Shown piece after piece: positions 21,062-31,559 of a DNA stretch of 64,000 nt. This DNA comes from Prorocentrum cordatum (Eukaryota; Sar; Dinophyceae; Prorocentrales; Prorocentraceae). Below the pieces are notes generated by a model, which saw only the letters and a list, made by a program, of their open reading frames with translations, searched no databases and was not told the DNA's origin. Numbering within the stretch: the first letter of the stretch is position 1; every line of letters starts with the position of its first letter. Where the stretch lies: the NCBI GenBank assembly GCA_963575745.1, contig CAUYUJ010000703.1:241001-305000 (forward strand), given 5' to 3'. The position numbers and the translations under genes were made by a program.

Positions 21062-21300
21062 TATGAATACTACTCTCCCTCTTCCCCTGATGACGGTTTG
21101 AAAGTGGCCGACCCCCCCCCCGCATATTGTTTTTTACACACAGGTTTCCCCGGAGTTGGGTTTTCGCCTGCATTTTTTTCAAAATGCTGCTCTCGCAGCA
21201 GCGCTGGCCTCATTTTCGGGCCCCGCTCGTTCCGAATCGTGCTCCCGCTGCAGCGCTGGCCTCATTTCCGTGCTTCCGCTCGTTCCGAATCGTGCTCCCG
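21062..21300. repeat. Duplicated segment, copy B
   Basis: Second copy of 20195-20400. Its right part has expanded into the 53-bp tandem array at 21185-21395. Confidence 0.75.
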
Positions 21301-21395
21301 CTGCAGCGCTGGCCTCATTTCCGCGCTTCCGCTCGTTTCGACTCGTGCTCCCGCTGCAACGCTGGCGTCGTTTCCCGTGCCATGCCACGGCATGC
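21185..21395. repeat. 53-bp tandem repeat, about four units
   Basis: Units contain GCTCCCGCTGCAGCGCTGGC, CTCATTTCCG and TCCGCTCGTTCCGAATCGT. Later units differ by single bases. A single related word lies in the duplicate at 20370-20395. Confidence 0.9.
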
Positions 21396-21628
21396 AATGC
21401 AATGCTAGGTTGATACTACGCTTTGCGGTGCTCTTCTACGCCATGCCATGCCGTGCTCTACAATGCATCGCGTACCCTTTCGGGATCATTGCCCTGCTCG
21501 ACGGGAAGCGAATGCAATGCGCTGCAGGGCCCTGCTCGACGGGATCATTGCCCTGCAATGCAAAGCGTGGTATGAAGGGAAGCGCCAAAGGCAAAGGGAA
21601 AACAAAGGCAAAATAGGGACTCCGGCCG

Positions 21629-24600
21629 GTGCCGGAAACGGCCGGCACCGGAGCCGGATGCGAGCCAAATAGTTGTTCGAAGTATGATGCCGATATTGGC
21701 GCGAGATTGGGCAAAGCTACCCTCGTCCCAGCATCATCGGCTGTTTCACCAACTTCTTCGCCAAGGACTGCGCCACCATCTACCGCACCACCGAAGACAT
21801 CGACTTCCGGCCGCGCCAGCGGACAAAGAAATGGAGGTGCAGATGTTCTTCTTCATCCTCAATCTTCTGATCGTTTTGTCCCTCCTGTTCTACACCCCCA
21901 GGGTTTCGGACATGAAGGCGGCCATTCAGACATCACGGACAAAGTTGCCGACAGTCTGAGTGACGGCGTCAACACAAGACATTCCCTATCAGGCAGTGGG
22001 CGCTGGAAACAAACAGTCCCAGGAAAATGGGGGTGCAAAAAGAGAACATGCAGACCTTTGGAACACCAAGTTGTTGCCACCTGGAACGTGCAAGGGCTTG
22101 GAAAAGATTACGGGAAACTGGAGCAGATATTCTACCACATGGTTCAACTCGATATTGCTATCTTGTGTATGCAAGAAACACATTGCAAGGAATCTTGCCA
22201 TTTTATGCGAAATGGGTATTTGGTAATATTGTCTGGGACCCACGAAGACCACGCAGGATATCTATACTCCGGCGTCGGGTTCGTCATTGCGCAATCCGCC
22301 ATCGCGTCCGTCATCAACTTTTGTCTGCTGGGCGACAGGCTTGCGTCTTTGAAGCTCAAAATATGTGGCGGCGTAGCAAATATACTGTGTGGCTATGCAC
22401 CACATGCTGGCAAAGACTACGAGTATCGGAAATCTTTCTTCGACTCTTTCGCAAAGGCTTGGAGGCGTCCCGGGTCGCACACATGCACGTTTGGTTATGG
22501 GGATTTCAATGCCAGGCTATATATACGAGAGGCTGGCGAAGAAGACGTAATTGGAGATTATATGTACAAATCGCCCCCACCATCGCGATTAGCACAATCC
22601 AACAAAGAACTATTATTGGAAACGTGCAGGGCTACGAGCTCCATGATTGGCAACACGTTTTTCGATCATGCCGCCAACAACACGGTCACGTACCTCCAGC
22701 CCGCCCGAGGCGTGGGCGCCAGCAGCGCACCTTCTCCGGAGTATTTTGCACAACTCGATTTTTGTCTGGTGGGAAATACCAACATGGATATGGTGCGGGA
22801 TATATGGAGCGATCGTACAGCATCTCTGCCGACTCGGCATTTCGTGGTACTGACAGAGTTGAACATGCATTTCGAGCAGACGCAAAAGAAAAAACCAAAG
22901 ACATCCTGTTGTCTCGCCACGCTGAGGGGGCCACCAAAATTGGATACAAGATTTTGGGAAACGTATCATGAGGCACGTTCGAAGCTACCCAAAACAGAGT
23001 CTTTGGACGATGCAGCGGCGAACGTAGCACGAGCCATGCATGAAGCATCGCAGATTGCAGCCCAGCCCCAAGCACGACGGCACCAACCATGGATCTCAGG
23101 GGCCACCATTGCCTTGCTGGCAGAACGAGATCAAGCGAGAACAAACGGCACAGGGGAAGAGACAAAACTCAATAAGGAAGTCAAGAAGGCAGTGCGACGG
23201 GACAAATCAAAATGGTTGGAATCCACATTGGCCGGGGGCTCTTGGAAAGCCATACGGGGGCTAAAGGCTACACCTTCGAAGACGCCGGTTACAATCAAAA
23301 ACAAAGAGGGGGATATCGTGGACAGCGACCAACGCTCAAACATTCTGGCAGATTATTTTGAAAATGAACAATGGAAGATCAGCTTCCCAGACAAGCTGCC
23401 TGGAGGGACAGAGCCCTTGGGGAATTCTCTAAACATCAACACGGAGGAGCTCACCATGGACGAGCTGATGCGCGCATTGAAAGCCTTATCGGTTTCAAAA
23501 GCAGCGGGACCAGATGGCATATACCCAGAGTTTTGGAAATTCTTATCTGCATCAGAAGACGCATGCGAATCCCTCCTTGATCTTTGTGCGGAATGCTGGA
23601 AGCAAAAACGTATACCCGCAGAGTGGAAAACAGCGAAAGTAGTATTATTGTACAAGAAGGGAGACGCCAGGTTGCCAGAGAATTACCGCCCAATTTCGTT
23701 ATTAGCAGTGGGATACAAAGTATTGGCTTGGATGCTACAGAAAAGACTTCAAAATGGAGGGGCGGAAGATCGCATCCGCTCAACGCAATTCGGCTTCAGG
23801 CCAAACCGCGGCACAGTCGACGCTATCATAATAGCGCGCCGCATTTTCGACGCCGCGTACGCTGCAGAAGAACCTGGGGTACTCGCTATCTTACTGGATT
23901 GGGCAAAGGCTTTTGACCGCATCAAACACGAGTCGATGGTTCGAGCGCTTGCCAGATTTGGTATTCCTTGTCAAATGGTGGACATGATCAAGGCAATTTA
24001 CGATGGAAGGGATTTCTATATAAAAGACCCGGGCGGCGACTCCACACTGAGAAAACAAAAGGCAGGGATCGCGCAAGGATGCCCTTTATCTCCGTACTTG
24101 TTCATCATTGTGCAAACAGTCATGTTGTTCGACGTGGATAAAATCTACCAAACCATGGCAAGCGACTTCGAGGAACCGGAGTACGTGGTATGTAACGACT
24201 TGTTATACGCGGACGACACAGTTCTTCTGAGTGCTAGCCCGGTGAAGTTACAAATCATATTGGACTTGATCATACAAGAGGGCGAAAAGTATGGACTGGA
24301 ACTCAATTGGAAGAAAACAATGGTGATGAGAGTGCGTAACAACGGTCAAGTGTATTCACCGGATGGTCAACCGTTGAAATCCGTGGAGCAGGCTGTATAC
24401 TTGGGGGGCTTATTGAATACGACAGTGAACAGCAAGCCAGAGGTGACCCGGCGAATTGGCGAAGCAAAAAGAGTATTCAAACTATTAGAAGCATGTTGGA
24501 ACCATGCAAATATTTCAAAACATAGAAAGTTGGAGATATTCCGAGCAGTGATACTTCCCAAGCTTCTCTACAACTTGGAGTCTGTGTGGCTTCTCAAAGT

Positions 24601-24910
24601 AGACCGGAACAGACTCGACAGTTTTCAAGCGGCTTGCTTGCGACAGATCCTGAAAATACCTCATTCGTACGTGTCGAGAGTATCAAATGTTGAGGTGAGG
24701 GCACGTGCAGGCGCACGCCCACTGAGCGACGACCTCTTAGAACAACAAGGCAAATTGTATAGCAATATAGCACGATTGCCAGATGGTCATATCCTACGAG
24801 ACCTCGTGTGTGAGCCTGGAGGGAACACACCAAGGCAATGGTACCGCAAGCGCAAACGCGGACGCCCGAAGCTACAGTGGGCGGCGTGTGTTTTCCCGTA
24901 CGCTTTCTGA
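21629..24910 (+). CDS. Non-LTR (LINE) retrotransposon polyprotein: APE endonuclease and reverse transcriptase
   Basis: This is the one long intact gene (1093 residues). Residues 1-145 are low-complexity and the true start is uncertain; 21629 is the first in-frame ATG. An APE-type endonuclease follows: TWNVQG (151-156), MQETH (181-185), GYGDFNA (289-295), QLDFCLV (375-381) and PTRHFVVL (401-408), where the family usually has SDH. A linker leads to the reverse transcriptase: IPAEWK and NYRPISLL, GFRPNRGT (722-729), motif A LLDWAKAFD (755-763), motif B GIAQGCPLSP (813-822), motif C LLYADD (858-863). The C-terminus ends with RKRGRPKLQW shortly before a TGA, which may be a truncation. The region is visibly richer in A and T than its surroundings. 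The protein would nick target DNA and reverse-transcribe its own mRNA. Clade not assigned. Confidence 0.93.
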   Translation: MPETAGTGAGCEPNSCSKYDADIGARLGKATLVPASSAVSPTSSPRTAPPSTAPPKTSTSGRASGQRNGGADVLLHPQSSDRFVPPVLHPQGFGHEGGHSDITDKVADSLSDGVNTRHSLSGSGRWKQTVPGKWGCKKRTCRPLEHQVVATWNVQGLGKDYGKLEQIFYHMVQLDIAILCMQETHCKESCHFMRNGYLVILSGTHEDHAGYLYSGVGFVIAQSAIASVINFCLLGDRLASLKLKICGGVANILCGYAPHAGKDYEYRKSFFDSFAKAWRRPGSHTCTFGYGDFNARLYIREAGEEDVIGDYMYKSPPPSRLAQSNKELLLETCRATSSMIGNTFFDHAANNTVTYLQPARGVGASSAPSPEYFAQLDFCLVGNTNMDMVRDIWSDRTASLPTRHFVVLTELNMHFEQTQKKKPKTSCCLATLRGPPKLDTRFWETYHEARSKLPKTESLDDAAANVARAMHEASQIAAQPQARRHQPWISGATIALLAERDQARTNGTGEETKLNKEVKKAVRRDKSKWLESTLAGGSWKAIRGLKATPSKTPVTIKNKEGDIVDSDQRSNILADYFENEQWKISFPDKLPGGTEPLGNSLNINTEELTMDELMRALKALSVSKAAGPDGIYPEFWKFLSASEDACESLLDLCAECWKQKRIPAEWKTAKVVLLYKKGDARLPENYRPISLLAVGYKVLAWMLQKRLQNGGAEDRIRSTQFGFRPNRGTVDAIIIARRIFDAAYAAEEPGVLAILLDWAKAFDRIKHESMVRALARFGIPCQMVDMIKAIYDGRDFYIKDPGGDSTLRKQKAGIAQGCPLSPYLFIIVQTVMLFDVDKIYQTMASDFEEPEYVVCNDLLYADDTVLLSASPVKLQIILDLIIQEGEKYGLELNWKKTMVMRVRNNGQVYSPDGQPLKSVEQAVYLGGLLNTTVNSKPEVTRRIGEAKRVFKLLEACWNHANISKHRKLEIFRAVILPKLLYNLESVWLLKVDRNRLDSFQAACLRQILKIPHSYVSRVSNVEVRARAGARPLSDDLLEQQGKLYSNIARLPDGHILRDLVCEPGGNTPRQWYRKRKRGRPKLQWAACVFPYAF

Positions 24911-25129
24911 TCACGCCTGCAATCTTCGCATGTAGAATTCGAAGAGTCATGAACTGCCGCTGCGCCGTTTGGGCGCCTGGCTTCCTGCTGCATTGCACCT
25001 GCTTCGACATTTCCGACCCTCTGATGCAGACCGTAGATGGGGGATCTGCCTTCGCCATTGTGTGATAGGGATGGTTGACGGGTAGCGTCGGAGGGAATGT
25101 CAGATATGACGCGAGACTCTGCACCTAGT
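24911..25129 (+). other. Probable 3' flank of the LINE
   Basis: The 220 bases after the stop have the same mixed composition as the LINE and end abruptly at the polypyrimidine block near 25130. There is no poly(A). They may be the element's 3' UTR or, if the stop came from a shift, a decayed C-terminus. Confidence 0.35.
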
Positions 25130-25860
25130 CTTGTCCTCCTACCCCTTCCCCCTCCCTTTCTTTCATCTCCTCTCCACCACCTTTTTACCCTTTTCCTCTA
25201 TCCTCCTCCTTCATCCTACTCCCGCCCCTGCCTTCCTCCTCTCCTTTTCCCTTCTCCTTTTCCCTCCTCCCTCCTCACCCTCCTTCGTCTCCTCTCTCCC
25301 TCTCTGCCCTTCTCCTATTCCCTCTACGCCCTCTCGCCCTCTATCATCTCTCCTCCTCCTTCTCCTTCCTCTCTCCTGTTCCTCCTCCTCATCCCTACTC
25401 CTCTCCTTCCTCCTCGCCTCTTTCCTCCTCCTCCTTCCTCCTTACTCCCATCCTTGTTCTCTCCCTCTCTCACTATCTCCCTCTCTCCCGTCTTCTCCCT
25501 CTCCGCACTCTCGCCCTCTCTCCTACCTCCTCATCCTCCTCTCCTCCTCATCCTCCCTCCTCCCCTTCCCTCCTCCTAATCCTCCGCCTCATACTCTTCC
25601 TCCTCCTCATCCTTCCTCATCCTCATCCTCGCTCCTCCTCCCCCGCGTTCTCCTCATCCTCTCCTCCTCCTCACCTCCTCCTCCTCCCTTCTCTCCCTCC
25701 CCCGTTCCTCCTCTCCTCCTCCTCCTCCTCATCATCCTCCTCCTCTTCCTCCTCCTCCTCCTCCTCATTCCCTCACTCCCATCTCAACTTCCCCACTCCC
25801 CCCTAACCCTCCCCTGTTTTCCACCCCCTCCCCCCCTTCTACCCCCCCCCTACCCTCCTC
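25130..25860. repeat. 700-bp polypyrimidine tract
   Basis: Almost only C and T with sparse A. Built from CTCCT, TTCCT and CTCTCCCTC variants, with two longer similar sub-blocks (about 25292-25350 and 25462-25530, sharing CTCTCGCCCTCTMTC-like text). Open Ser/Pro/Leu frames here are composition effects. Such tracts can form triplex DNA. Confidence 0.9.
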
Positions 25861-25955
25861 ACGTCGCGCCTGTTGCAGACGAGGGGGGGCGGGGGGAGGG
25901 CAGGCCGGCGCGAGGCCACTGAGGCCGCCGGCAGCCCCCGCAGCGCCCCGCTCAC

Positions 25956-26083
25956 CCCGCGCCGCACGCCGGGGTCGGCGGACGCGGCCAGCCTCGCCAG
26001 CTGCGGCAGCAGCGTGAGGGTCAGGCCGCGCGGCCCGGCGAGCTCGCAGGCGGCCTTGGCCTCGCGCGGCGCCTCGTCGTCCC
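25956..26083 (-). CDS. Possible internal exon with a HEAT-like repeat
   Basis: On the minus strand, after an AG at 26085-26084, the frame reads DDEAPREAKAACELAG and LLPQLARLAASADPGVRRG before a GTGAGC donor-like site at 25955-25950. The pattern of paired amphipathic helices with LLP.L..L..S.D..VR is typical of HEAT or armadillo-type repeats. The exon would be 128 bases. No neighbouring exon was found: to the left the DNA becomes polypyrimidine, and to the right is the F5 repeat. It may be an isolated exon between long introns or a fragment. Weak but better than chance composition. Confidence 0.35.
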
Positions 26084-26180
26084 CTAATCTTAGGTCGGGC
26101 ATGTCCTCCCACAAGCGGACTTTGGGAGAAAATGGGACAATAGCGAAACATGCGCAAAATAACAAGAAAACATCAAACAA
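26084..26180 (-). repeat. F5 element end, copy next to the HEAT-like exon
   Basis: On the minus strand GGAGGACATGCCCGACCTAA is followed by GATTAG and then GGGACGACG. Three other copies of the same word are at about 28095-28130, 37617-37665 and 37820-37860. The element's end falls at the predicted splice acceptor. Confidence 0.5.
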
Positions 26181-26225
26181 TCGTCCCCGAACTATTTCCC
26201 GGCTGAGCCGGGTGAAATCCCGTGC

Positions 26226-26290
26226 CCGCCGGTGACTGATTCACTGACTGATTGACTGACTGATTGACTGACTGATTGATCGACTGAACG
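26226..26290. repeat. (ACTGATTG)n short repeat
   Basis: About seven copies of CTGATTGA/CTGACTGA words. It reads as Ser-Val-Asn-Gln on the minus strand, without coding meaning. Confidence 0.9.
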
Positions 26291-26310
26291 TCAGGAGTGC
26301 GCTTTGAGCA

Positions 26311-27264
26311 ACACATTTCAAACCGCCCGCGGGCGCCTAACCGCAACTGGGCGACGCAATTCGACCCGTCCGCGGGCGCGCAACCGCAACCGCAACTGGG
26401 CGACACATTCCAAGCCGCCCGCGGGCGCGCAACCGCAACCGCAATTGGGCGACACATTTCAAACCGCCCGCGGGCGCGCAACCGCAGGCGCAGCTACGCG
26501 ACACATTTCAACCCGCCCGCGGGAACGCAACCGCAACCGCACTTGAGCGACACATTTCAACCCGTCCGCGGGCGCGCAAGCGCAATTGGGCGACACATTT
26601 CAACCCGCCCGCGGGCGCGCAACCGAAACCGCAACTGGGCGATACATTTCGACCCGCCCGCGGGCGCGCAACAGCAACCGCAACTACGCGACACATTTCA
26701 ACCCGCCCGCGGGCGCGCAACAGCAACTGCACCTGGGCGACACATTTCGAGCCGCCGGCGGGCGCGCAGACGCAACTGGGCGACACATTTCAAACCGCCC
26801 GCGGGCGCGCAACCGCAGGCGCAACTACGCGACACATTTCAAACCGCGCGCGGGCGCGCAACCGCAACCGCAACTGGGCGATGCATTTCGACCCGCCCGC
26901 GGGCGCGCAACTGCAACCGCAACTGGGCGACACATTTCAAAAAACCCGCCCGCGGGCGCGCAAGGGGCCGCAACCGCACCCTGGGGCGACACATTACACA
27001 ACCCGCCCGCCGCGCCAAAAAGCAACTTACGCGACACATTACGACCCGCCCGCGGGCGCGCAACCGCAACCGCAACTGGGCGACACATTTCAAGCCGCCC
27101 GCGGGCGCGCAACCGCAAACGCAACTACGCGACACATTTCAAACCGCCCGCGGGCGCGCAACAGCAACTGGGCGACACATTTCGACCCGCCCGCGGGCGC
27201 GCAACTGCAACCCCTACTGGGCGACACATTTCAACCCGCCCGCGGGCGCGCAACTGCGACCGCA
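26311..27264. repeat. 49-bp minisatellite, about 20 units with 43/49-bp length dimorphism
   Basis: Each unit reads CGACACATTTCAAACCGCCC, GCGGGCGCGCAACCG, CAACCGCAACTGGG or a variant. I count about 20 units. Most are 49 bp, about four are 43 bp and lack one CAACCG-type hexamer, and two near 26940-27040 are longer or damaged. Every unit carries the palindrome CCCGCGGG. The 372-residue open frame across it is a product of low stop-codon density. Confidence 0.95.
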
Positions 27265-27297
27265 CCGCTCACCTGCCGTCCTCCTCCAGGGGATCTC

Positions 27298-27400
27298 AGG
27301 CGGAGAGCGGGGGGGAGGTTGGAGGGAGGGGGGAGGGGGGCGGAAGGAGGGAGGAAGTAGGGGGGGGAGGAGACAGAGGGAGGGTAGAGAGCTCACAATG
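27298..27400. repeat. G/A-rich tract
   Basis: GGGGGGAGG and GGAAGGAGG words, directly after the minisatellite. No gene. Confidence 0.85.
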
Positions 27401-27662
27401 ACTAAAGGCGGATAACTTCTGCCCCCCCCCCCTTTCCGCGCAAGTGGATCTCCACAAGGCTCCAGGCCCTGGATTCCTTGTCCAAGGCCTCCACGGTCTG
27501 CTAGCGGGATGGGCGGGTCAACCGCCCCCGCGGGGGGAGATGAGGCTTTGTCAGAAGTGGTCCGTTGCGCCGCCTAGTTTGAAGTTCGGGGGGCGATGCC
27601 GCGGGGATCGAGTGCGCGTTCACCGCGCGCAAGCTGACCGCGGATTTAGGTGTATCGGCGCC

Positions 27663-27682
27663 GTTTTTTTTTTTTTTTTTCA
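27663..27682. repeat. T homopolymer of about 19
   Basis: A run of T followed by CACGCAGCC. The region 27401-27720 around it shows no convincing gene. Confidence 0.9.
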
Positions 27683-27717
27683 CGCAGCCTGCCGCATCTT
27701 ATCCATGATCTGGCGCA

Positions 27718-27900
27718 CTAGCAGGTGGAGGAGGAGGGGGAGGAGGACGGGGAGGAGGTAAGGGAGGAGGAGGAGGAGGAGCAGCAGGACGGGGGGGAGG
27801 ATGGATGGGGAGGGGGAAGAGCAGCAGGACGAGGAGGAGGAGGAGGAGGAGGACCAAAATGGCCAGGAGGAGGAGGAGGACGATGGGGAGAGATGCCAGG
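27718..27900. repeat. (GGA)n purine tract
   Basis: Imperfect GGAGGA repeats with GAGCAGCAGGACG inserts. It generates Pro/Ser-rich minus frames. Confidence 0.9.
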
Positions 27901-28084
27901 GTGGTGCTGCTTGACAAGGTGCGCGAGCAGGTGCTTGTTGCAGAGGAATGAGAAGATGAGGCGGTGGACGTCAACGAAGATGGAGGTGGATGCCGTCCTC
28001 GCGGCCTCCGGGCGTGACCCGCGGTTCTCCGCCGGGACATTGCAGCGGGGGGTCCCCATTCCACGCTGCTGCCTCTGATTCTTG

Positions 28085-28135
28085 TCTATTTTGAATCTTC
28101 CTCCTGTAGAGGGACATGCCCGAGTTAACCCTAAT
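28085..28135 (+). repeat. F5-like copy
   Basis: TTTTGAATCTTCCTCCTGTA, then GAGGGACATGCCCGAGTTAA and CCCTAATCCCCGACGG resemble the F5 consensus with several changes. The weakest of four copies. Confidence 0.4.
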
Positions 28136-28456
28136 CCCCGACGGTGCGCTATTCTTTGTTTGAGCCTCTGCGCGATTCCAACTCCATCGAAGCTTGCTCT
28201 GGCCCTTGCAGGAGTGGTGGCGTGTGCGGACGGTCCGTCTTCGGAGCCTGATTCGGGGGGGGCGACGCCGGGTGTGAGGGAAAGAGGAAGGGGATGAGGA
28301 GTTCAGTTCAATTTTCCAGCCCTTCAAGACCGATGTTTGTCAACTGTGGAAACTCTGGCCTGGGCTGGGACACGATAGACATTGCTGCACCTCCCGTTTC
28401 GCCATGACGCCGTTCGGCAACCATGCTGCTACCTCCAACACCTGAAACGAGCAATC

Positions 28457-28755
28457 GATGGAGGAAAAAAAAAGGAGAAGGAAGAGGGGCATGAGGAGGA
28501 GGAAGAGGACGAAGGGGAAGATGAGGAGGAGGAGGAGGAGGAGAAGGAGGAGGAGAGGGGAGGGGGAGGGGGGGGGAGAGGAGGAGGAGGAAAAGGAGGA
28601 GGACGAAAAGGAGGAGGAGGAGAAAGAGGGGGAGGTGGAAAAGGAGGAGGAGGAGAAGGAGGGGGAGGTGGAGGAGGAGGAGGAGGAAAAGGAGCAGGAG
28701 GAGGAAGAAAAGGAGCAGGAGGAGGAAGAGGAGGAGGTGATGAGATGAGATGAGA
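28457..28755. repeat. 300-bp purine tract
   Basis: Almost pure G/A with GAGGAGGAGG, AAAAGGAGGA and GGGGGAGGTGG variants; not a gene despite open Lys/Glu and Gly frames. Confidence 0.92.
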
Positions 28756-29989
28756 CTAATCGCGAAGCGAACTGATGAATTATATACCCCGAGCCGCTTT
28801 CTCAGCCTTGCTGGGAACTTTGGGCCAAGAGTTCCTAGATATTCGGCTGAGGTATCCCCGCCGAGTGCGAGTCAGCGGGGCATTGGGGGAGCTGCAAGGA
28901 TCAGACAACCCCTGCAAGTTACTGGGGCAGAACTTGCCGCATGACTTACAGAACCAGAGGGCCAAATACGCGCGATTAAACATGTCGTGGGGCGGGTGGG
29001 CCCGACCTCCAGCGAGGTGTCAACGCCGCCCGTGAGAAACTCTGAGCAGGTGGTCGGTCACTCTGTCGAGACTGAAGCATTCGGTATCGAGCGACTTCGC
29101 TTTGCCTGCCTCTGAGGCAGAACTATGGCACCTGGGCCACTTTTTCCCGCAAGATTCGGCGCCATGGACCGTTGCTTTGTTTTGTATCCCCCATTTTTCG
29201 ATATAAGAAAGAACGCGACCACCGAAGGAGCAGGGGGTAGCAGCAGCAGGAGCACGAGGACGTCTGACTTTTCCCCCATCACACTGACGTGCTTCTAGAG
29301 TGGCCCTCAAGAGCCGTTCCCGAATCAAACGGGCATCCGCTCCGACTTCGAGAACATCCAGCCCGCTGGGCGGGAGGGGCGCCGAACGACTTAGCCGCGA
29401 CCCCAGCGAGATGGTCGACGAATGTGTTTCCTGCAAGCAAAAGTACAGGCGGTTGCCTGGCGCACAGGTCTTCGGCCTCGACGCGAGGGGAAACTTTCGC
29501 AACGCGCATATGTCGCCACGGTGGCGGCCCGTCGCCTGGATGGCTTCGTTGAACCTCCTCCAGAGGTCCGCATTGGGCCTCTGGGGGCGTCGAAAACACT
29601 TGGCCAGAAGCCGTTGGAGGCCTCTTCCTGATCGGTCACGCAGGCCAGTGGCCCACGATATTGCTCGACAGCAATGGCAAGTCAAAACAACCCCCCCCCC
29701 CCTCGGAACGGTCTGGCGACGCCCAGGCAGGGGGCCGTGCAAAAACCCATGCGCGGGGGAGCTGGCGGAAGGCATCGCGGCGTTAGCCACTCCGACGCGA
29801 CGCAACGGGGGCAATGAGCGCCCGTTTCCCCCGGCGCATCGCCTCGCACTATTAGCGGTCGTGAGATCGTAAACCGAAATTCTGCGCGCAGGGCTCGTCG
29901 CGCGGGCGACTGCGAACCCGGCGCGCGTCCTGCGGGGGGGACCAGCGCGCGGCCGGTGAGGCATGAGCCCGCAGAGCCACGTGAATTCA

Positions 29990-30240
29990 ACGACGTCTGC
30001 CTCGGTAGGCGCATGTGGGTAAGGTGATCCGAAACACTGTCGGCTCGGTTACCCTTATTCCAAGAGCAAAGCCAAAAGCGGTGCTGGGGAGTCTTGGGGC
30101 CTCCTCCGCACCGCCGACAAATGAAGGGGAGGTCCTGCCGCGTCCTGCCCTGTCTCGTGCTTGCGCGCTGTTGGCCGCGCTCCGCCCACCGCCGCGACGA
30201 GCATGAGCTCTGCCAGTTGGCGGCCATGCCGTGAGCGGGG
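29990..30240 (-). pseudogene. Retroelement C-terminal zinc-finger segment
   Basis: DLPFICRRCGGGPKTPQHRF and WLCSWNKGNR give CxxC, H and C in the spacing common after the reverse transcriptase of such elements. The surrounding frame (30602-29682) has no other recognisable motif. Confidence 0.4.
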
Positions 30241-31055
30241 CCTGCTCGAGCTGAAACAGAAACGTGAAGTGGGAAGTGATCCACTCCTCTCTCCATGCCG
30301 CCGCCGCAGAACTTGCCAACAACGTCGCGCCAGTGTCCTAGACGAAGCGCGCCAGTAAACTGATCGATCAGCTCTGATGCCTGATCAAAAAACTGAAACT
30401 GACCACCGTGAGAACACCATCCGGCATGGTCTTGCACGCAGTCGGCCCCAGCTGGAGGGCACCACGTCGTCGGAGACACCAGTTCCCAGCCCGCTGCTGT
30501 CATGTAGCGCGCCAGTGCGGACATTGGCCCACGAAAGTACCTCGCGCGATGCTGAGGCGCCAGGTCGCAGTTGGTGAGCCGCATCGTTCCGCGCCCGTCC
30601 AATACTGCCTCGGACGCGTGGGAAGCCGAGCCAGCTTAACCACTGCTGGATGCACCGACGCGGAAGAGCACGTCCAGGACCTGCCCCAGGTGCTCGGAAA
30701 TCAAGAAGGGTACTGAGGCGCCTCCCTCGCTCGTGCCCCGGCACTCCACCTGGCCGCCGACGTAGCTGCAGCAGGGACGAGGCAGGAAGCCCATGGACCT
30801 GCGGCCGCTGCTCAAGTCAACGCCTAAGTAGGCGACCTGGTCAGCAACGTTTGATAGCGATGCCCCCTCTTGAAGGCCTTGACAATGGCTCTCGCGCCGG
30901 GCATAGATGAACCTGTGACCGTGCTCTTGCTGGCCAGCTCCACGTGCTCCTCGGCGCGCGGGTCTGCCGTGCACGTGGCGCCCTGACTGGGCGCCCGCTT
31001 GACATGCGAACTGGAGCCGGCAGCAGATTGAGATGCATCGTCCACCCGCAGGCGG

Positions 31056-31559
31056 TCAGACAGCCAAATCGAAGGGATACGGCGTCGCCTTGATCCAACG
31101 TCCTAGGACACGCGCAAATCTGGAGCTTGAGCCCCAGCAAGGGTGTTGACGCGCCCCCTTGATGAGGGTCTCCCTTTCCATCAGATCGTAGAAACTTTGG
31201 GTATCCATTAACGCATGGCCATTGGCCATTCTGAAACGGATGTATAATTCTTCGTCGGCTGCCTTCATGCATGCCTCGGACAACGCTGAGGCGCCCTTGG
31301 CGGCGGCATCCCACGGCGGCTGCCCGCCAAGGGACCATTGCTGGATGATCGGGTCTCTCGCAAGAAACCACGCCAGACATATCATGCAGATGAGACTGAC
31401 AACGCGAAACTGGCCAGGCGACTTTTTGGGAAGTCGTTTGCAAACAACCCGCTGCCATGGCCACGTCTGACATTCTTCGAACACGTCAACTTGGAGTGCT
31501 AATTCACTCAAGGCTGCGCATGGTCGGCGTTCTAGATACACGGGCGAAAGCCTGTCCAT
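31056..31559 (-). pseudogene. Retroelement reverse transcriptase fingers/palm relic
   Basis: The frame contains RLPKKSPGQFRVVSLICMIC (the PK..G..R.I.l block), DPIIQQW, and GHALMDTQSFYDLMERETLI. The DTQSFYD text matches the motif A form D...FYD seen in this retroelement class. After the stop at 31056 a neighbouring frame gives RVDDASQSAAG, which could be the catalytic VDD motif. The frame is broken there and again several times down to 30400. Confidence 0.5.

Noticed and set aside
26311-27264. CRISPR-like repeat array
   Set aside because: Units are contiguous with no unique spacers, and the window is eukaryotic.
26297-27415. 372-residue open frame across the minisatellite
   Set aside because: It is a repeat of Arg-Gly-Arg-Ala-Thr and similar words caused by the 49-bp unit, and other frames are open as well.
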